The position numbers and the translations under genes are program-made. The notes beneath the pieces are model-generated. The model was not told where the DNA came from. It worked only from the letters and a program-made list of their open reading frames with translations, and did not search any database. From an uncultured Lachnospiraceae bacterium (lineage in GTDB: Bacteria; Bacillota; Clostridia; Lachnospirales; Lachnospiraceae), in the NCBI GenBank assembly GCA_910585555.1, contig CAJUFU010000004.1:10067-74066 (forward strand): a stretch of 64,000 nucleotides of DNA, given 5' to 3'. Positions 45,652 to 55,325 of this stretch are shown here, one piece after another (position 1 is the first letter of the stretch; each line of letters begins with the position of its first letter).

Positions 45652-48084
45652 GTGCATAATGTGAAGAGAACTTCTAAAGTATGGCAGCAGATGAAAACAA
45701 AGAAAGAACAAAAAAGACAGGCGGCACTGTGTCTGGCGGTGGTATGCGCCGTATCCCTTATGGGATGCGGCGGCCAGGCAGGGGGACAGCGAAACGGCAC
45801 GCTGTCTAAAAGTGCTGAGGAAAAGAAGGATGCCGTTGCCATGGGACGGTACGTGGAGGCCGTGACAGAAGTGGATGCTGGTCCTGTCATGGACGTTAGG
45901 GAACTTACAGACGGACGGCTTGTGCTTTTGGAGGACGGTGCTGCGGGGCGGATGGTGTCTGCGGACGGCGGCGCCGTCTGGGAGGAAGATATGCTGCCGG
46001 ACTGGTATCAGCTGCTGGAGGCACGATATTATATGCAGGACATGAAGGCGGCACCTGATGGAAGTGTGGCGCTCTTGTGCAGACATTATGGCAGCAGTTC
46101 AACCCAGGAAGAGGCGGGGGAAGAATCGGACAAGGACCCGTCGTTGACTGTCAGGGAGGCGCCTGAGACGGAGACGGCTGTCTATTTGGTTAATCCGGCA
46201 GGGGAGACACAGTGGGCCAAGATTGCCCTGGATGAGGAAGAAAAGCTGGAGAGCCTGTGCTTTTCGGAGGATGGCAGCAGGCTATTTGCCGCATCAGAGG
46301 CGGGAAAGATTTACGAGATTGACAAAAACACGGGAGAGAGCAGAATGCTCATGACAGTGGATATCGCGCCGGATGCGTTCTGTGTCTGGGATAACTATAT
46401 GGCGGTGAAGCGGGAACAGGAGGGGGTTCTTCTATATGATATGGATACCACCGAGCGGATTGTGGATGAGGTGTTGTCAGACTTTGTGGAGAAGAACTGT
46501 AAGGGAAGTTCTAACACAATTCTTTTCACGTACACGATATTCCCGGCCGAGGAAGGGAGCCTTTATCTTGCCTGTAGTCAAGGGATATACCGGCATGTGA
46601 TTGGGGGAACGGTTATGGAACAGGTGGTAAACGGGGGCCTTTCCAGCTTTAGCGATCCCACAAAACATATATCGAAGATGATACGGTTTGGAGAGGATGG
46701 TTTCTTAGCGGCCTTTTCCGAAGGCAGAATTTCAACCTTTACTTACAATCCGGATATCAGCACCACTCCTTCACAGAAGATAACAGCTTACAGTCTGACA
46801 GAGAATACGATTCTTCGGCAGGCGATCATTCGCTATCAGGGGGCACACCCGGACGTCTATGTGGAATATGAAGTGGGGATGGACGGAGAAGACAGTGCAA
46901 AAAGAGACGATGCAGTCAAAAAACTGAACGCGGCAATCATGGCTGGCACGGGGCCTGATTTTCTGATTCTGGACGGCCTGCCAGTGGACTCTTACATACA
47001 AAAAGGGGTGCTTGCGGATATCAGTTCTTATCTGACAGAACTGGAAAAAGAGGAGAAACTTTTACCGAATATCAAAGAAAGCTTTTCACAGGAAGGCAGT
47101 ATCTGTGTGATTCCTGCGGCAATTATGCTTCCTATGTATTTTACAGACCAAGAGAATATGACGGAAGTGTCGGATTTGCGCTCCCTGGCAGATACGATGG
47201 AGCAGCAGCGAAGTCTCCATCCCGGAAAAGAGATTATGGAGACTTACAGTGAGGAAATGCTGCTGGATGCTCTTATGCCGGTTTCAGCACCGCTTTGGTT
47301 CACAGACGCGGGACAATTAGATATAGAAGAACTGTCCCTTTATCTGGAACAGACGAAGCGGATTTATCAGACTTGTATGGATGGCCTCCCGGAAGAAGTC
47401 CTGGAGCGGTATCGTATACGGGCCGAGGAAGAGTCCGTTATTACAAGCAGCGATGAGGTAAGCGCATACAATAATCTGCAGGGTGGAGGACTTCAGATTA
47501 TGACCGGTGATGTACAGGTGTCTGCGGGAACCTTGATGAATGCCTATAACTATGCCTTTTTACAGTCTCTTAGAAAGACACCCCAGGGGGAAGCCTGTCA
47601 GGCGGCTTTATTGCCAGGTACTGTGAAGGATGCCTTTATACCTGTGGCGCTCATGGGAATCAGTTCTGTTTCTAAGAACCAGGAGTTGGCGGGTTCTCTT
47701 TTACAGGAAATACTCTCCGAGGACATGCAGAGTATGATTTATCCGGTGGGATTTCCCATCAATGCGTCAGGATTATCCGCCTATTTGGACAGCCTTGGCG
47801 GGATGCTGCCGGAAGAGAGGCAGAGGCCGGGAGAAATCTTCGGCGGGTATGGAATGGCAACTTCAGATGGAGAGCTTATCGGTCTGAAACTGTATGTACC
47901 GGATGAAACAGAATGGCAGGAACTGTATACCATGCTCACGGCTGTCCGCACACCCTATCTGCCGGATGCGGTGATGGAGGATGTGGTGCGGGAAGCAGGA
48001 AAGCACTACCTGAATGACAGATGCAGTCTGCAGGAAGCTGTGGAGATGATTCAGAAGAAGACCGAGATTTATATGGCGGAATAG
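45652..48084 (+). CDS. Large lipoprotein B: paralogue of large lipoprotein A
   Basis: Same layout as the previous gene: lipobox SLMGC, propeller-like blades from the MGRYVEA motif (shared with MGRYVEN in the neighbour), then a solute-binding part with ILRQAIIRYQGAHPDVYVEYEV and GPDFLILDGL. GTG at 45652 is chosen because GCGGAGGA lies 8 bases upstream, giving about 810 residues; an ATG at 45613 and one at 45691 are possible. The two proteins probably arose by duplication and then diverged. Confidence 0.78.
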   Translation: MHNVKRTSKVWQQMKTKKEQKRQAALCLAVVCAVSLMGCGGQAGGQRNGTLSKSAEEKKDAVAMGRYVEAVTEVDAGPVMDVRELTDGRLVLLEDGAAGRMVSADGGAVWEEDMLPDWYQLLEARYYMQDMKAAPDGSVALLCRHYGSSSTQEEAGEESDKDPSLTVREAPETETAVYLVNPAGETQWAKIALDEEEKLESLCFSEDGSRLFAASEAGKIYEIDKNTGESRMLMTVDIAPDAFCVWDNYMAVKREQEGVLLYDMDTTERIVDEVLSDFVEKNCKGSSNTILFTYTIFPAEEGSLYLACSQGIYRHVIGGTVMEQVVNGGLSSFSDPTKHISKMIRFGEDGFLAAFSEGRISTFTYNPDISTTPSQKITAYSLTENTILRQAIIRYQGAHPDVYVEYEVGMDGEDSAKRDDAVKKLNAAIMAGTGPDFLILDGLPVDSYIQKGVLADISSYLTELEKEEKLLPNIKESFSQEGSICVIPAAIMLPMYFTDQENMTEVSDLRSLADTMEQQRSLHPGKEIMETYSEEMLLDALMPVSAPLWFTDAGQLDIEELSLYLEQTKRIYQTCMDGLPEEVLERYRIRAEEESVITSSDEVSAYNNLQGGGLQIMTGDVQVSAGTLMNAYNYAFLQSLRKTPQGEACQAALLPGTVKDAFIPVALMGISSVSKNQELAGSLLQEILSEDMQSMIYPVGFPINASGLSAYLDSLGGMLPEERQRPGEIFGGYGMATSDGELIGLKLYVPDETEWQELYTMLTAVRTPYLPDAVMEDVVREAGKHYLNDRCSLQEAVEMIQKKTEIYMAE

Positions 48085-48098
48085 GGAGCGTATATAAG

Positions 48099-49004
48099 AT
48101 GACAAGGCGGAAGGATAGCAGGCATAAGAAAGGCAGTAGGAGAGTGACAATGAAATATAATGGAGCCTTTGCGCTGTTCCTCCTGCCCAGTCTGGCAGGG
48201 GTGATGCTCTTTGTGCTTCTGCCTTTCTTAGATGTGATGAAACGTTCCCTGCAGACCGCTGTCACCGGTGAATTTATGGGTCTTAAAAATTATGATGTTA
48301 TTTTTCATAACCAGGCCTTTTTGCTGGCGGTACAAAATACCATACGTTTTACACTGGTCTGTATTCCGCTTCTGGTACTGGCGGGACTGCTTGTGGCGTT
48401 TCCGTTAAGCAGTCTAAAAGATGCCGGGCTGATTAAGTCGGTGTATCTTTTTCCCCTGGCCATGCCCACGGCTACAATCGTGTTGGTCTGGAAGATGGTA
48501 TTCTATCGCCAGGGATTTTTAAACCTGTTTCTTACCAGAGTGGGAGAGGCCACGGGCCGGTGGGGGCCGGTGATGACAGATTACCTGGGAACAGAGGCTT
48601 CTTTCTGGGTCCTGGTGGCAAGTTATCTGTGGAAAAATACAGGGTATACAGTGGTTCTCTGGCTGGCAGGGATTCTAGCCATACCCAATGAACTTTTGGA
48701 GGCGGCCCGGGTGGATGGAGCAGGACGTTTAAAGAGTATCCGTTATATTATCCTGCCCAATTTAAAGGGAAGCTTCTATACGATTGTCATTTTATCGTTC
48801 CTGAACTCATTTAAAATATATAGAGAAGCGTATTTGGTGGCCGGGTCCTATCCCCAGGAAGATATTTATCTGTTACAGCACCTGTTCAATAACTGGTTTG
48901 TCAATATGGAGTTTGACAAGATGGCCGCGGCGGCAGTCTGCGTGGGGGTTGTCCTGTTTGGGGCCATCATGCTGCTGCAAAGACTCTGGGATAAGACAGA
49001 ATAA
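48099..49004 (+). CDS. ABC sugar transporter permease (MalF/UgpA-like)
   Basis: Inner-membrane permease with about six hydrophobic segments, beginning FALFLLPSLAGVMLFVLLPFL. The EAA loop that contacts the ATPase is NELLEAARVDGAGRLKSIRYIILP near residue 200. GGGAG precedes the ATG at 48099; a second ATG at 48150, behind AGGAG, is equally plausible. It partners the following permease. No ATP-binding gene is nearby, so a shared ATPase encoded elsewhere is likely. Confidence 0.9.
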   Translation: MTRRKDSRHKKGSRRVTMKYNGAFALFLLPSLAGVMLFVLLPFLDVMKRSLQTAVTGEFMGLKNYDVIFHNQAFLLAVQNTIRFTLVCIPLLVLAGLLVAFPLSSLKDAGLIKSVYLFPLAMPTATIVLVWKMVFYRQGFLNLFLTRVGEATGRWGPVMTDYLGTEASFWVLVASYLWKNTGYTVVLWLAGILAIPNELLEAARVDGAGRLKSIRYIILPNLKGSFYTIVILSFLNSFKIYREAYLVAGSYPQEDIYLLQHLFNNWFVNMEFDKMAAAAVCVGVVLFGAIMLLQRLWDKTE

Positions 49005-49094
49005 AAATACTGCAGTCGGGGCGGTAAGTTTAGCGTGTATCCGGGGCTGCGGGATAAGTGTAAAAGAGTGACTGTGAATCAGAAAGGAAAGCAG

Positions 49095-49958
49095 ATGTTA
49101 AAAAGTATATATCAATCTGCCAAAAAGAATATAACGGTGCTGCTGCTTCTTCTGCCGGCGCTTTTGATCTGCCTGCCGGTGGTGCTTATCATAACGGGTT
49201 CGGTTATGGACAGTATTGAACTAAAACAATATCTGTATCCCGTTTTTAACGGCGGGGAAGAATTTATCCGTTGGAAACTGATGCCGGATTATCCCACCTT
49301 TGAACACTATGGAAGACTGCTCTTTATGACGCCGTCTTTTTTCGTACTGTTCTGGAATTCTGTGGGCATGGTGGTCTGTATTCTGGCCGGGCAGATGATT
49401 GTGGGTGTGCCGGCGGCCTGGGCCTTCGCAGTGTACCGGGTGCGGGGCAGCAGAATTTTGTTTGCCCTTTATGTGGTGTTGATGCTGCTGCCTTTTCAGG
49501 TGACTATGCTGTCCAGTTATTTAGTGCTTGACAGGTTGGCCCTGATGAATACCCACTTGGCAATCATTCTGCCCGCGGTTTTTTCTACCTTTCCCATCTT
49601 TTTATCCTATGGAGGGTTCCGGGCGATTCCTATGCAGCTTTTAGAGGCGGCCCGGATTGATGGAGCAGGAGAATTCAGGATTTTTGTTAAAATAGGGCTT
49701 CCTTTAGGGAAAAGTGGACTATTGTCTGCCATAGTGTTAGGGTTTTTAGAGTATTGGAATCTGATGGAACAGCCATTGGCCTTTCTGGAAGATAAGGCGC
49801 TGTGGCCGTTGTCTTTATATCTGCCGGAGATTTCCTGGATGCAGGCGGGATTTGCCATGTGCGCTTCCTTGTTTACGCTGATTCCGGCAGCCTTTGTGTT
49901 TGTGCTGGGACAGGATTACCTGGAGCAGGGGATAATATATTCAGGATTAAAAGAGTAG
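49095..49958 (+). CDS. ABC sugar transporter permease (MalG/UgpE-like)
   Basis: Second permease of the pair, with the hydrophobic start ITVLLLLLPALLICLPVVLII and an EAA loop MQLLEAARIDGAGEFRIFVKIGLPL. The ATG at 49095 is preferred over one 20 codons upstream because AAAGGAAAG precedes it. 287 residues. Together with the preceding permease it would form the channel for substrate delivered by the large lipoproteins; this is inferred from gene order. Confidence 0.9.
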   Translation: MLKSIYQSAKKNITVLLLLLPALLICLPVVLIITGSVMDSIELKQYLYPVFNGGEEFIRWKLMPDYPTFEHYGRLLFMTPSFFVLFWNSVGMVVCILAGQMIVGVPAAWAFAVYRVRGSRILFALYVVLMLLPFQVTMLSSYLVLDRLALMNTHLAIILPAVFSTFPIFLSYGGFRAIPMQLLEAARIDGAGEFRIFVKIGLPLGKSGLLSAIVLGFLEYWNLMEQPLAFLEDKALWPLSLYLPEISWMQAGFAMCASLFTLIPAAFVFVLGQDYLEQGIIYSGLKE

Positions 49959-50118
49959 TGTGAGAAGAACCTCTAAAGCTCAGCAGCAAAGGCTGCTTCG
50001 CTAAGAGGTTCTAGGAGTTGCGTTGCAACTCCGTCTCACACAGGAGAATGCCTGAAATGCGGCATTCTCCGCAGAGTGGAATCATGAAGGTTAGTGTGAG
50101 AAGAACTTCTAAAGTTCA
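49956..50118 (+). repeat. Structured intergenic element bounded by 27-bp direct repeats
   Basis: Near-identical 27-bp repeats (two differences) lie at 49956-49982 and 50092-50118, each starting TAGTGTGAGAAGAAC. The segment between can fold strongly: GTGTGAGA pairs with TCTCACAC over 84 bases, enclosing GGAGTTGC-GTT-GCAACTCC. A separate hairpin GGAGAATGCC with GGCATTCTCC lies at 50043-50070. A related string occurs at 45661-45690 inside large lipoprotein B. It begins at the stop codon of the second permease. Confidence 0.7.
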
Positions 50119-50139
50119 CAGTAGCAGGGAGGAAAGAAG

Positions 50140-51510
50140 ATGGAGAAGCGTAAGAAGAGGATTGCCACGGGGCTGGTGTTCTTTCTGATTTTCATGTGGG
50201 TGTGTACGCTGGTGTCCAAGAGTATCTATGCATCTAAACTGCCGATGATTACGACCACTAGGATAGAATCGAAATATATTGAGCATACAGTTGAGACGGA
50301 AGGGATTGTGGAGGCCGGTGCGAAACTGCCGGTGGTGGTCCTAAGTGGTCTGCGGGTGAAAGAGCTGGCCGTCCAGGTGGGGGATAAAGTGGAGGAAGGG
50401 GATCTTCTTTTTACCGTGGATTTGGAAGACTTGCAGGAGATGTTAGCCGAGCAGGAGACGGCCGCTTCGAAAGTACAATTGGAGATCGACGCTATTTTAC
50501 ACAACAAAGAGCTGGCAGAAGCGCAGAAAGCCTTGGAGGAGGCGAGGGCCAGAGAGGATTATGATGCCTTAGCCAGATATCAGGATACGCTGGTGGGCAG
50601 AGCCGCGGAGGAAGTGGCCCAGGCAGAAGAGGAGCTGGAAGAGCTGCAGGAAGAAAACAGGGAACATGAGAGCGGCGATGATGAGGAGACCGAGGATGAA
50701 CAGGAGGCACGGCTGCAGGAGGAAGAGAGATTAAAACAGCAGCTGCAGGCGGCCGCATATGCGGAGGCCGACGCCAAGTGGAACCGGGAAAACACCATGA
50801 AGGATGCAGGCCGTAAAGTGGAAGATATCCTGACGGAAGAAGATGTGGATGCCACTCTTAACGTCTACAGGACAGAGGTGAATCGTATCCGTGAAAATAT
50901 GGCCGCGTATCAGGCGATATGGAAGCAGGAGGGAAAAATCACGGCCAGTCAAAGCGGCATGGTGACAGATTTGTATGTGGAGGTGGGCGGCCGTGTGCCG
51001 GATACCGCATCTCTACTTTTAGCGGATGATGAGGTGGCCTGCCAGTTCCGTACCACACTTACTAAGGAACAGAAAAGTTATGTAAATCTAAACGATGATG
51101 TCAAACTAGAATTGGATGGCAAGAAAGCCATAAACGTGACCATAGACTATCTGGCGGAGAATGAGAACGCACCGGGCACTTTTACGGCCCTTGTACAGCT
51201 TCCGGAGGATACGGGTATGCCAGGTTTATCCGGTGTACTCAAATGCAGCAAAGCAGGCGAAAAACAACCCTGCTGTATTCCGCTATTGGCACTGCACGAC
51301 CAGAATGACAGGTACTTTGTGTATGTGGTGAATGAGAGGGAGGGCATCCTGGGGCAGGAATATTATGTGGAGGAAATCAATGTCAGTGTGGTGGATAAGA
51401 ATGATACCTGGGCTGCGGTGGAAGGAGCGCTCAACACGGATAGTCAAATCATCGCATCTTCTACAAAAGAGGTGACCAAGGGAGAAGTGGTAAGGCTGGC
51501 AGAACCGTAG
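50140..51510 (+). CDS. HlyD/membrane-fusion-type efflux adaptor
   Basis: A 456-residue periplasmic-adaptor-like protein with one N-terminal transmembrane anchor (TGLVFFLIFMWVCTLV). Around residues 55-100 is a lipoyl-like half (VKELAVQVGDKVEEGDLLFTVD). A long charged coiled coil runs from about 105 to 270. The second lipoyl half is GMVTDLYVEVGGRVP and a beta-barrel region follows (CCIPLLALHDQNDRYFVYVV). In a Gram-positive cell such adaptors join ABC exporters. No exporter ATPase is adjacent, so its partner is unknown. Confidence 0.85.
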   Translation: MEKRKKRIATGLVFFLIFMWVCTLVSKSIYASKLPMITTTRIESKYIEHTVETEGIVEAGAKLPVVVLSGLRVKELAVQVGDKVEEGDLLFTVDLEDLQEMLAEQETAASKVQLEIDAILHNKELAEAQKALEEARAREDYDALARYQDTLVGRAAEEVAQAEEELEELQEENREHESGDDEETEDEQEARLQEEERLKQQLQAAAYAEADAKWNRENTMKDAGRKVEDILTEEDVDATLNVYRTEVNRIRENMAAYQAIWKQEGKITASQSGMVTDLYVEVGGRVPDTASLLLADDEVACQFRTTLTKEQKSYVNLNDDVKLELDGKKAINVTIDYLAENENAPGTFTALVQLPEDTGMPGLSGVLKCSKAGEKQPCCIPLLALHDQNDRYFVYVVNEREGILGQEYYVEEINVSVVDKNDTWAAVEGALNTDSQIIASSTKEVTKGEVVRLAEP

Positions 51511-51583
51511 AGGAAGGACATGCGGGCAGCTTATCATATTAAACATCTGTGAAATTTCCGTTCTGTGTTCCAGATTGAAAGTC

Positions 51584-51612
51584 TTGAAAACTCTCAGACA
51601 GGGTTGTACAAT
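51584..51612 (+). promoter_or_regulatory. Promoter of the glycerophosphodiester phosphodiesterase gene
   Basis: TTGAAA (51584-51589) and TACAAT (51607-51612) are 17 bases apart, 64 bases before the ATG. Confidence 0.65.
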
Positions 51613-51676
51613 AGCAGATAAGAAAGAATTTTTATACATATTATGCGACAGTATTACTTAAAGGATGGGGGATAAA

Positions 51677-52513
51677 ATGATTTCGTTTATCATCAGAATT
51701 TCATTGGAAATCATTGGCGGCATCTGTCTGCTTTATATGCTGGCGATTATGCCGCGCATGGTCAAAAGACCGGACACTACACTGTTTAAAAAGGTATACT
51801 TTGCACACAGAGGACTTCATGATAATGCCGGAGACGCGCCGGAAAATTCCATGGCGGCTTTTCGCAAAGCTGTGGAGGCCGGTCTTGGCATGGAATTGGA
51901 TGTGCAGGTGACCAAAGACGGGGTGCCGGTTATTTTTCACGATTTTAAACTGGACAGAATCTGCGGTGCGGAGGGAAAGATTAAAGATTATACCTACGAG
52001 GAACTGCAGGCATATACACTCTGTCAATCCAAAGAGCGTATCCCTAAGTTTACAGATCTTCTTGCCATGGTGGACGGGCAGGTGCCGCTTATCATCGAGA
52101 TCAAGGCGGAGACTGCCAATGTCTCTTTCTGCGCTGTTATCGATGATCTTTTGCGGGCTTACGGAGGCGCTTACTGCATTGAGTCTTTTAATCCTATGGT
52201 ATTATGGTGGTTCCGCAGACATCACAATGGTGTGGTGCGGGGGCAGCTTTCTTCCAATTTCCGCAAGGATGGTGATTACCGCAATGTGCTCTATTTCGTG
52301 ATGGCACATCTTTTGCTTAATTTCCTGACCAAACCGGATTTTATCGCATATAACCATAAGTTTGGCCGTGAGCCGGGCAGAAGAATCTGTAGACACATTT
52401 ACCGCCGTCCGTCGGCAGCCTGGACGATTCAAAGCCAAAAGGATTTGGAGCAGCTGAAGGATGAGTACGATGTGTTTATTTTTGATGGATTTTGTCCTGT
52501 AAGAGCAGAATAA
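51677..52513 (+). CDS. Glycerophosphodiester phosphodiesterase
   Basis: Hydrolyses glycerophosphodiesters to glycerol 3-phosphate and an alcohol. An N-terminal membrane segment (FIIRISLEIIGGICLLYML) precedes the catalytic domain. Motifs are FAHRGLHDNAGDAPENSMAAF, the acidic GMELDVQVTKDGVPVIFHD and LIIEIKAE, giving the His and Glu metal ligands. The start is set behind GGATGGGGG, four codons inside the longest frame. It has its own promoter and is separate from the transporter operon. Confidence 0.9.
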   Translation: MISFIIRISLEIIGGICLLYMLAIMPRMVKRPDTTLFKKVYFAHRGLHDNAGDAPENSMAAFRKAVEAGLGMELDVQVTKDGVPVIFHDFKLDRICGAEGKIKDYTYEELQAYTLCQSKERIPKFTDLLAMVDGQVPLIIEIKAETANVSFCAVIDDLLRAYGGAYCIESFNPMVLWWFRRHHNGVVRGQLSSNFRKDGDYRNVLYFVMAHLLLNFLTKPDFIAYNHKFGREPGRRICRHIYRRPSAAWTIQSQKDLEQLKDEYDVFIFDGFCPVRAE

Positions 52514-52577
52514 TCAATATTTGACAAATAAATTTGGATATTTATTCTTTTTTTTGTAATAAATTTCAAAAAATTCG

Positions 52578-52586
52578 TGCTATATT
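52578..52586 (+). promoter_or_regulatory. Possible extended -10 promoter of ppdK
   Basis: TGCTATATT is an extended -10 element, 105 bases before the ppdK ATG. The matching -35 is poor. A TTGACA lies at 52521 but has no good -10 at the usual distance. Confidence 0.35.
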
Positions 52587-52690
52587 TCCAAGAATATGGT
52601 AAAATGTTAAGAAATCAGAGTAAGCATATAAGAGATAGGGTGTGTCAGAAAGCACGAATTCGCAGGCAAAGAAAGGAGCATAGCAGTAAA

Positions 52691-55309
52691 ATGGCGAAAT
52701 GGGTTTATTTATTTGAGGAAGGAAATGCCGATATGCGTAACCTTCTGGGTGGCAAAGGCGCAAATCTTGCGGAGATGACCAATTTAGGATTACCGATTCC
52801 GCAGGGATTTACCGTTACGACGGAGGCCTGTACAGATTATTACAATAACGGCAGACAGATTTCTGAGGAGATCAAAGAGCAGATTTTTGCAGCACTTGCA
52901 GGACTTGAGCAGAAGCAGGGTAAGAAATTTGGAGATACCGAGAATCCGCTTCTCGTTTCAGTCCGTTCCGGTGCCAGAGCATCTATGCCGGGCATGATGG
53001 ATACCATCTTAAACTTGGGCCTGACAGATGTAGCCGTGGAAGGCTTTGCGGCTAAGACCGGGAACCCACGGTTTGCGTATGATTCATACCGCAGATTTAT
53101 TCAGATGTTCTCCGATGTTGTCATGGAGATCCCCAAATCTTACTTTGAGAGAATCTTAGACGAAATCAAAGAAGCCAAAGGCGTCAAATTTGATACAGAT
53201 CTGACGGCGGAGGATATGAAAGAGATTATCGTTCGTTTCAAAAATATTTATAAAGAGAATAAGGGGGAAGAATTCCCGCAGGATCCCAAGGTACAGCTGA
53301 TGGAGGCCGTAAAGGCTGTGTTCCGTTCCTGGGATAATGAGAGAGCGATTGTATACCGCCGCATGAACGATATACCCGGTGACTGGGGTACTGCAGTCAA
53401 TGTGCAGGCTATGGTATTTGGTAATATGGGTGATACATCAGGTACTGGCGTTGCATTTACCAGAAATCCTTCTACCGGTGCCAAGGGTATTTACGGCGAA
53501 TACCTAATCAATGCGCAGGGTGAAGATGTGGTGGCAGGTATCCGTACACCGCAGCCTATCACAAAATTAGAGCAAGATCTTCCCGATTGCTACAAACAGT
53601 TTATGGAGATTGCAAACCGCTTAGAAGACCATTACCGCGATATGCAGGATATGGAGTTTACCATCGAGGATGGCAAACTGTTCTTCTTACAGACCAGAAA
53701 CGGCAAACGTACCGCGCCGGCAGCTTTACAGATTGCCTGTGATTTAGTGGATGAGGGCAAGATTACGCCGGAAGAAGCAGTACTTAGAATTGAGGCTAAG
53801 TCATTAGATCAATTGTTGCATCCTACCTTTGACCCTGATGCATTGAAAGCAGGACAGGTAGTGGGACAGGCACTTCCCGCATCCCCCGGTGCCGCGGCAG
53901 GTAAAGTGTACTTTACTGCTGATGAGGCGAAAGCGGCCCATGAAAAGGGTGAAAGAGTAGTGCTTGTGCGTCTTGAGACGTCTCCGGAAGATATTGAAGG
54001 TATGCACGCTGCAGAAGGTATCCTTACGGTGCGCGGCGGCATGACCTCCCATGCAGCTGTGGTGGCACGTGGTATGGGTACGGCCTGCGTATCCGGCTGC
54101 GGCGAGATTGCCATCAATGAACAGGGTAAAGTATTTGAGCTTGGCGGAGAAGTGTTCCATGAGGGAGATTACGTTTCCCTGGATGGTTCCACTGGTAAGA
54201 TTTATAAAGGGGATATTAAGACCGTTGAGGCATCTGTCAGCGGCAACTTTGGACGTATCATGGAGTGGGCGGACAAGTACCGCAAACTGAAAGTACGCAC
54301 CAATGCAGATACACCTGCAGATGCGGCTAACGCTGTGAAATATGGCGCAGAAGGTATCGGCCTGTGCAGGACAGAGCATATGTTCTTTGAGCCTGACAGG
54401 ATTCCCAAGATTCGTCAGATGATTCTGGCAAGAACGGCAGAACAGAGAGAAAAGGCACTTAATGCCCTGATTCCATTCCAGAAGGGTGACTTTAAAGCAA
54501 TCTATGAAGTGATGGAAGGCAGACCTGTGACCATCCGTTTCCTGGATCCGCCGCTGCATGAGTTCGTGCCCACAGACCAGGCTGACATAGACGATCTGGC
54601 AGTGCAGATGATGATGACAGCAGAGGAAGTGCAGGAAATCTGTGATTCCCTCCATGAGTTCAATCCGATGATGGGACATCGTGGGTGCCGTCTGGCAGTG
54701 ACCTATCCTGAAATTGCCAGAATGCAGACCAGGGCTGTGATGGAAGCGGCAATCGAAGTGAAGAATGAGAAAGGATTTGACATCGTTCCGGAAATCATGA
54801 TTCCTTTGGTAGGCGAAAAGAAAGAACTTAAGTTTGTCAAAGACGTTGTTGTAGAAGTGGCCGAACAGGTAAAGAAAGAGAAAAATTCCGATATCAAATA
54901 TCACGTTGGAACAATGATAGAGATTCCGAGAGCGGCCCTTCTGGCAAATGAGATTGCTGAGGAAGCAGAGTTCTTCTCCTTTGGCACGAATGATCTGACT
55001 CAGATGACCTTCGGTTTCTCACGTGATGATGCCGGCAAATTCTTGGGCGATTATTATAAGAATAAGATTTATGAGTCCGACCCGTTTGCAAGACTTGATC
55101 AAAACGGCGTAGGACAGCTTGTGCAGATGGCTGCGGAGAAAGGTCGTGCGACCAGACCGGATATTAAGCTAGGAATCTGTGGTGAGCACGGCGGCGATCC
55201 TTCGTCGGTGGAGTTCTGCCATAAGGTAGGGTTGACCTATGTGTCTTGTTCACCGTTTAGAGTGCCGATTGCGAGGTTGGCGGCGGCGCAGGCGGCGATT
55301 TTGAATTGA
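52691..55309 (+). CDS. ppdK: Pyruvate, phosphate dikinase
   Basis: PPDK interconverts pyruvate, ATP and phosphate with PEP, AMP and pyrophosphate, and serves glycolysis or gluconeogenesis in many Clostridia. The ATP-grasp part starts VYLFEEGNADMRNLLGGKGANLAEM. The swivelling phosphohistidine domain has GGMTSHAAVVARGMGTACVSG with the catalytic His. The PEP/pyruvate TIM barrel has RTEHMFF, FGTNDLTQMTFGFSRDD and the C-terminal GICGEHGG. The start is set at MAKWVYLF behind AAAGGAG. Length 872 residues is normal. A strong terminator lies 76 bases on. Confidence 0.97.
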   Translation: MAKWVYLFEEGNADMRNLLGGKGANLAEMTNLGLPIPQGFTVTTEACTDYYNNGRQISEEIKEQIFAALAGLEQKQGKKFGDTENPLLVSVRSGARASMPGMMDTILNLGLTDVAVEGFAAKTGNPRFAYDSYRRFIQMFSDVVMEIPKSYFERILDEIKEAKGVKFDTDLTAEDMKEIIVRFKNIYKENKGEEFPQDPKVQLMEAVKAVFRSWDNERAIVYRRMNDIPGDWGTAVNVQAMVFGNMGDTSGTGVAFTRNPSTGAKGIYGEYLINAQGEDVVAGIRTPQPITKLEQDLPDCYKQFMEIANRLEDHYRDMQDMEFTIEDGKLFFLQTRNGKRTAPAALQIACDLVDEGKITPEEAVLRIEAKSLDQLLHPTFDPDALKAGQVVGQALPASPGAAAGKVYFTADEAKAAHEKGERVVLVRLETSPEDIEGMHAAEGILTVRGGMTSHAAVVARGMGTACVSGCGEIAINEQGKVFELGGEVFHEGDYVSLDGSTGKIYKGDIKTVEASVSGNFGRIMEWADKYRKLKVRTNADTPADAANAVKYGAEGIGLCRTEHMFFEPDRIPKIRQMILARTAEQREKALNALIPFQKGDFKAIYEVMEGRPVTIRFLDPPLHEFVPTDQADIDDLAVQMMMTAEEVQEICDSLHEFNPMMGHRGCRLAVTYPEIARMQTRAVMEAAIEVKNEKGFDIVPEIMIPLVGEKKELKFVKDVVVEVAEQVKKEKNSDIKYHVGTMIEIPRAALLANEIAEEAEFFSFGTNDLTQMTFGFSRDDAGKFLGDYYKNKIYESDPFARLDQNGVGQLVQMAAEKGRATRPDIKLGICGEHGGDPSSVEFCHKVGLTYVSCSPFRVPIARLAAAQAAILN

Positions 55310-55325
55310 TGCCATAGGAATTTGG

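Noticed and set aside
52521..52549. TTGACA as the ppdK or GDPD-downstream promoter
   Set aside because: No acceptable -10 lies 16 to 18 bases away; the extended -10 at 52578 is a better candidate.
53804..54904. 366-codon open frame antisense to ppdK
   Set aside because: It lies wholly inside the strongly conserved ppdK reading frame; the His/Cys-rich translation has no recognisable domain.
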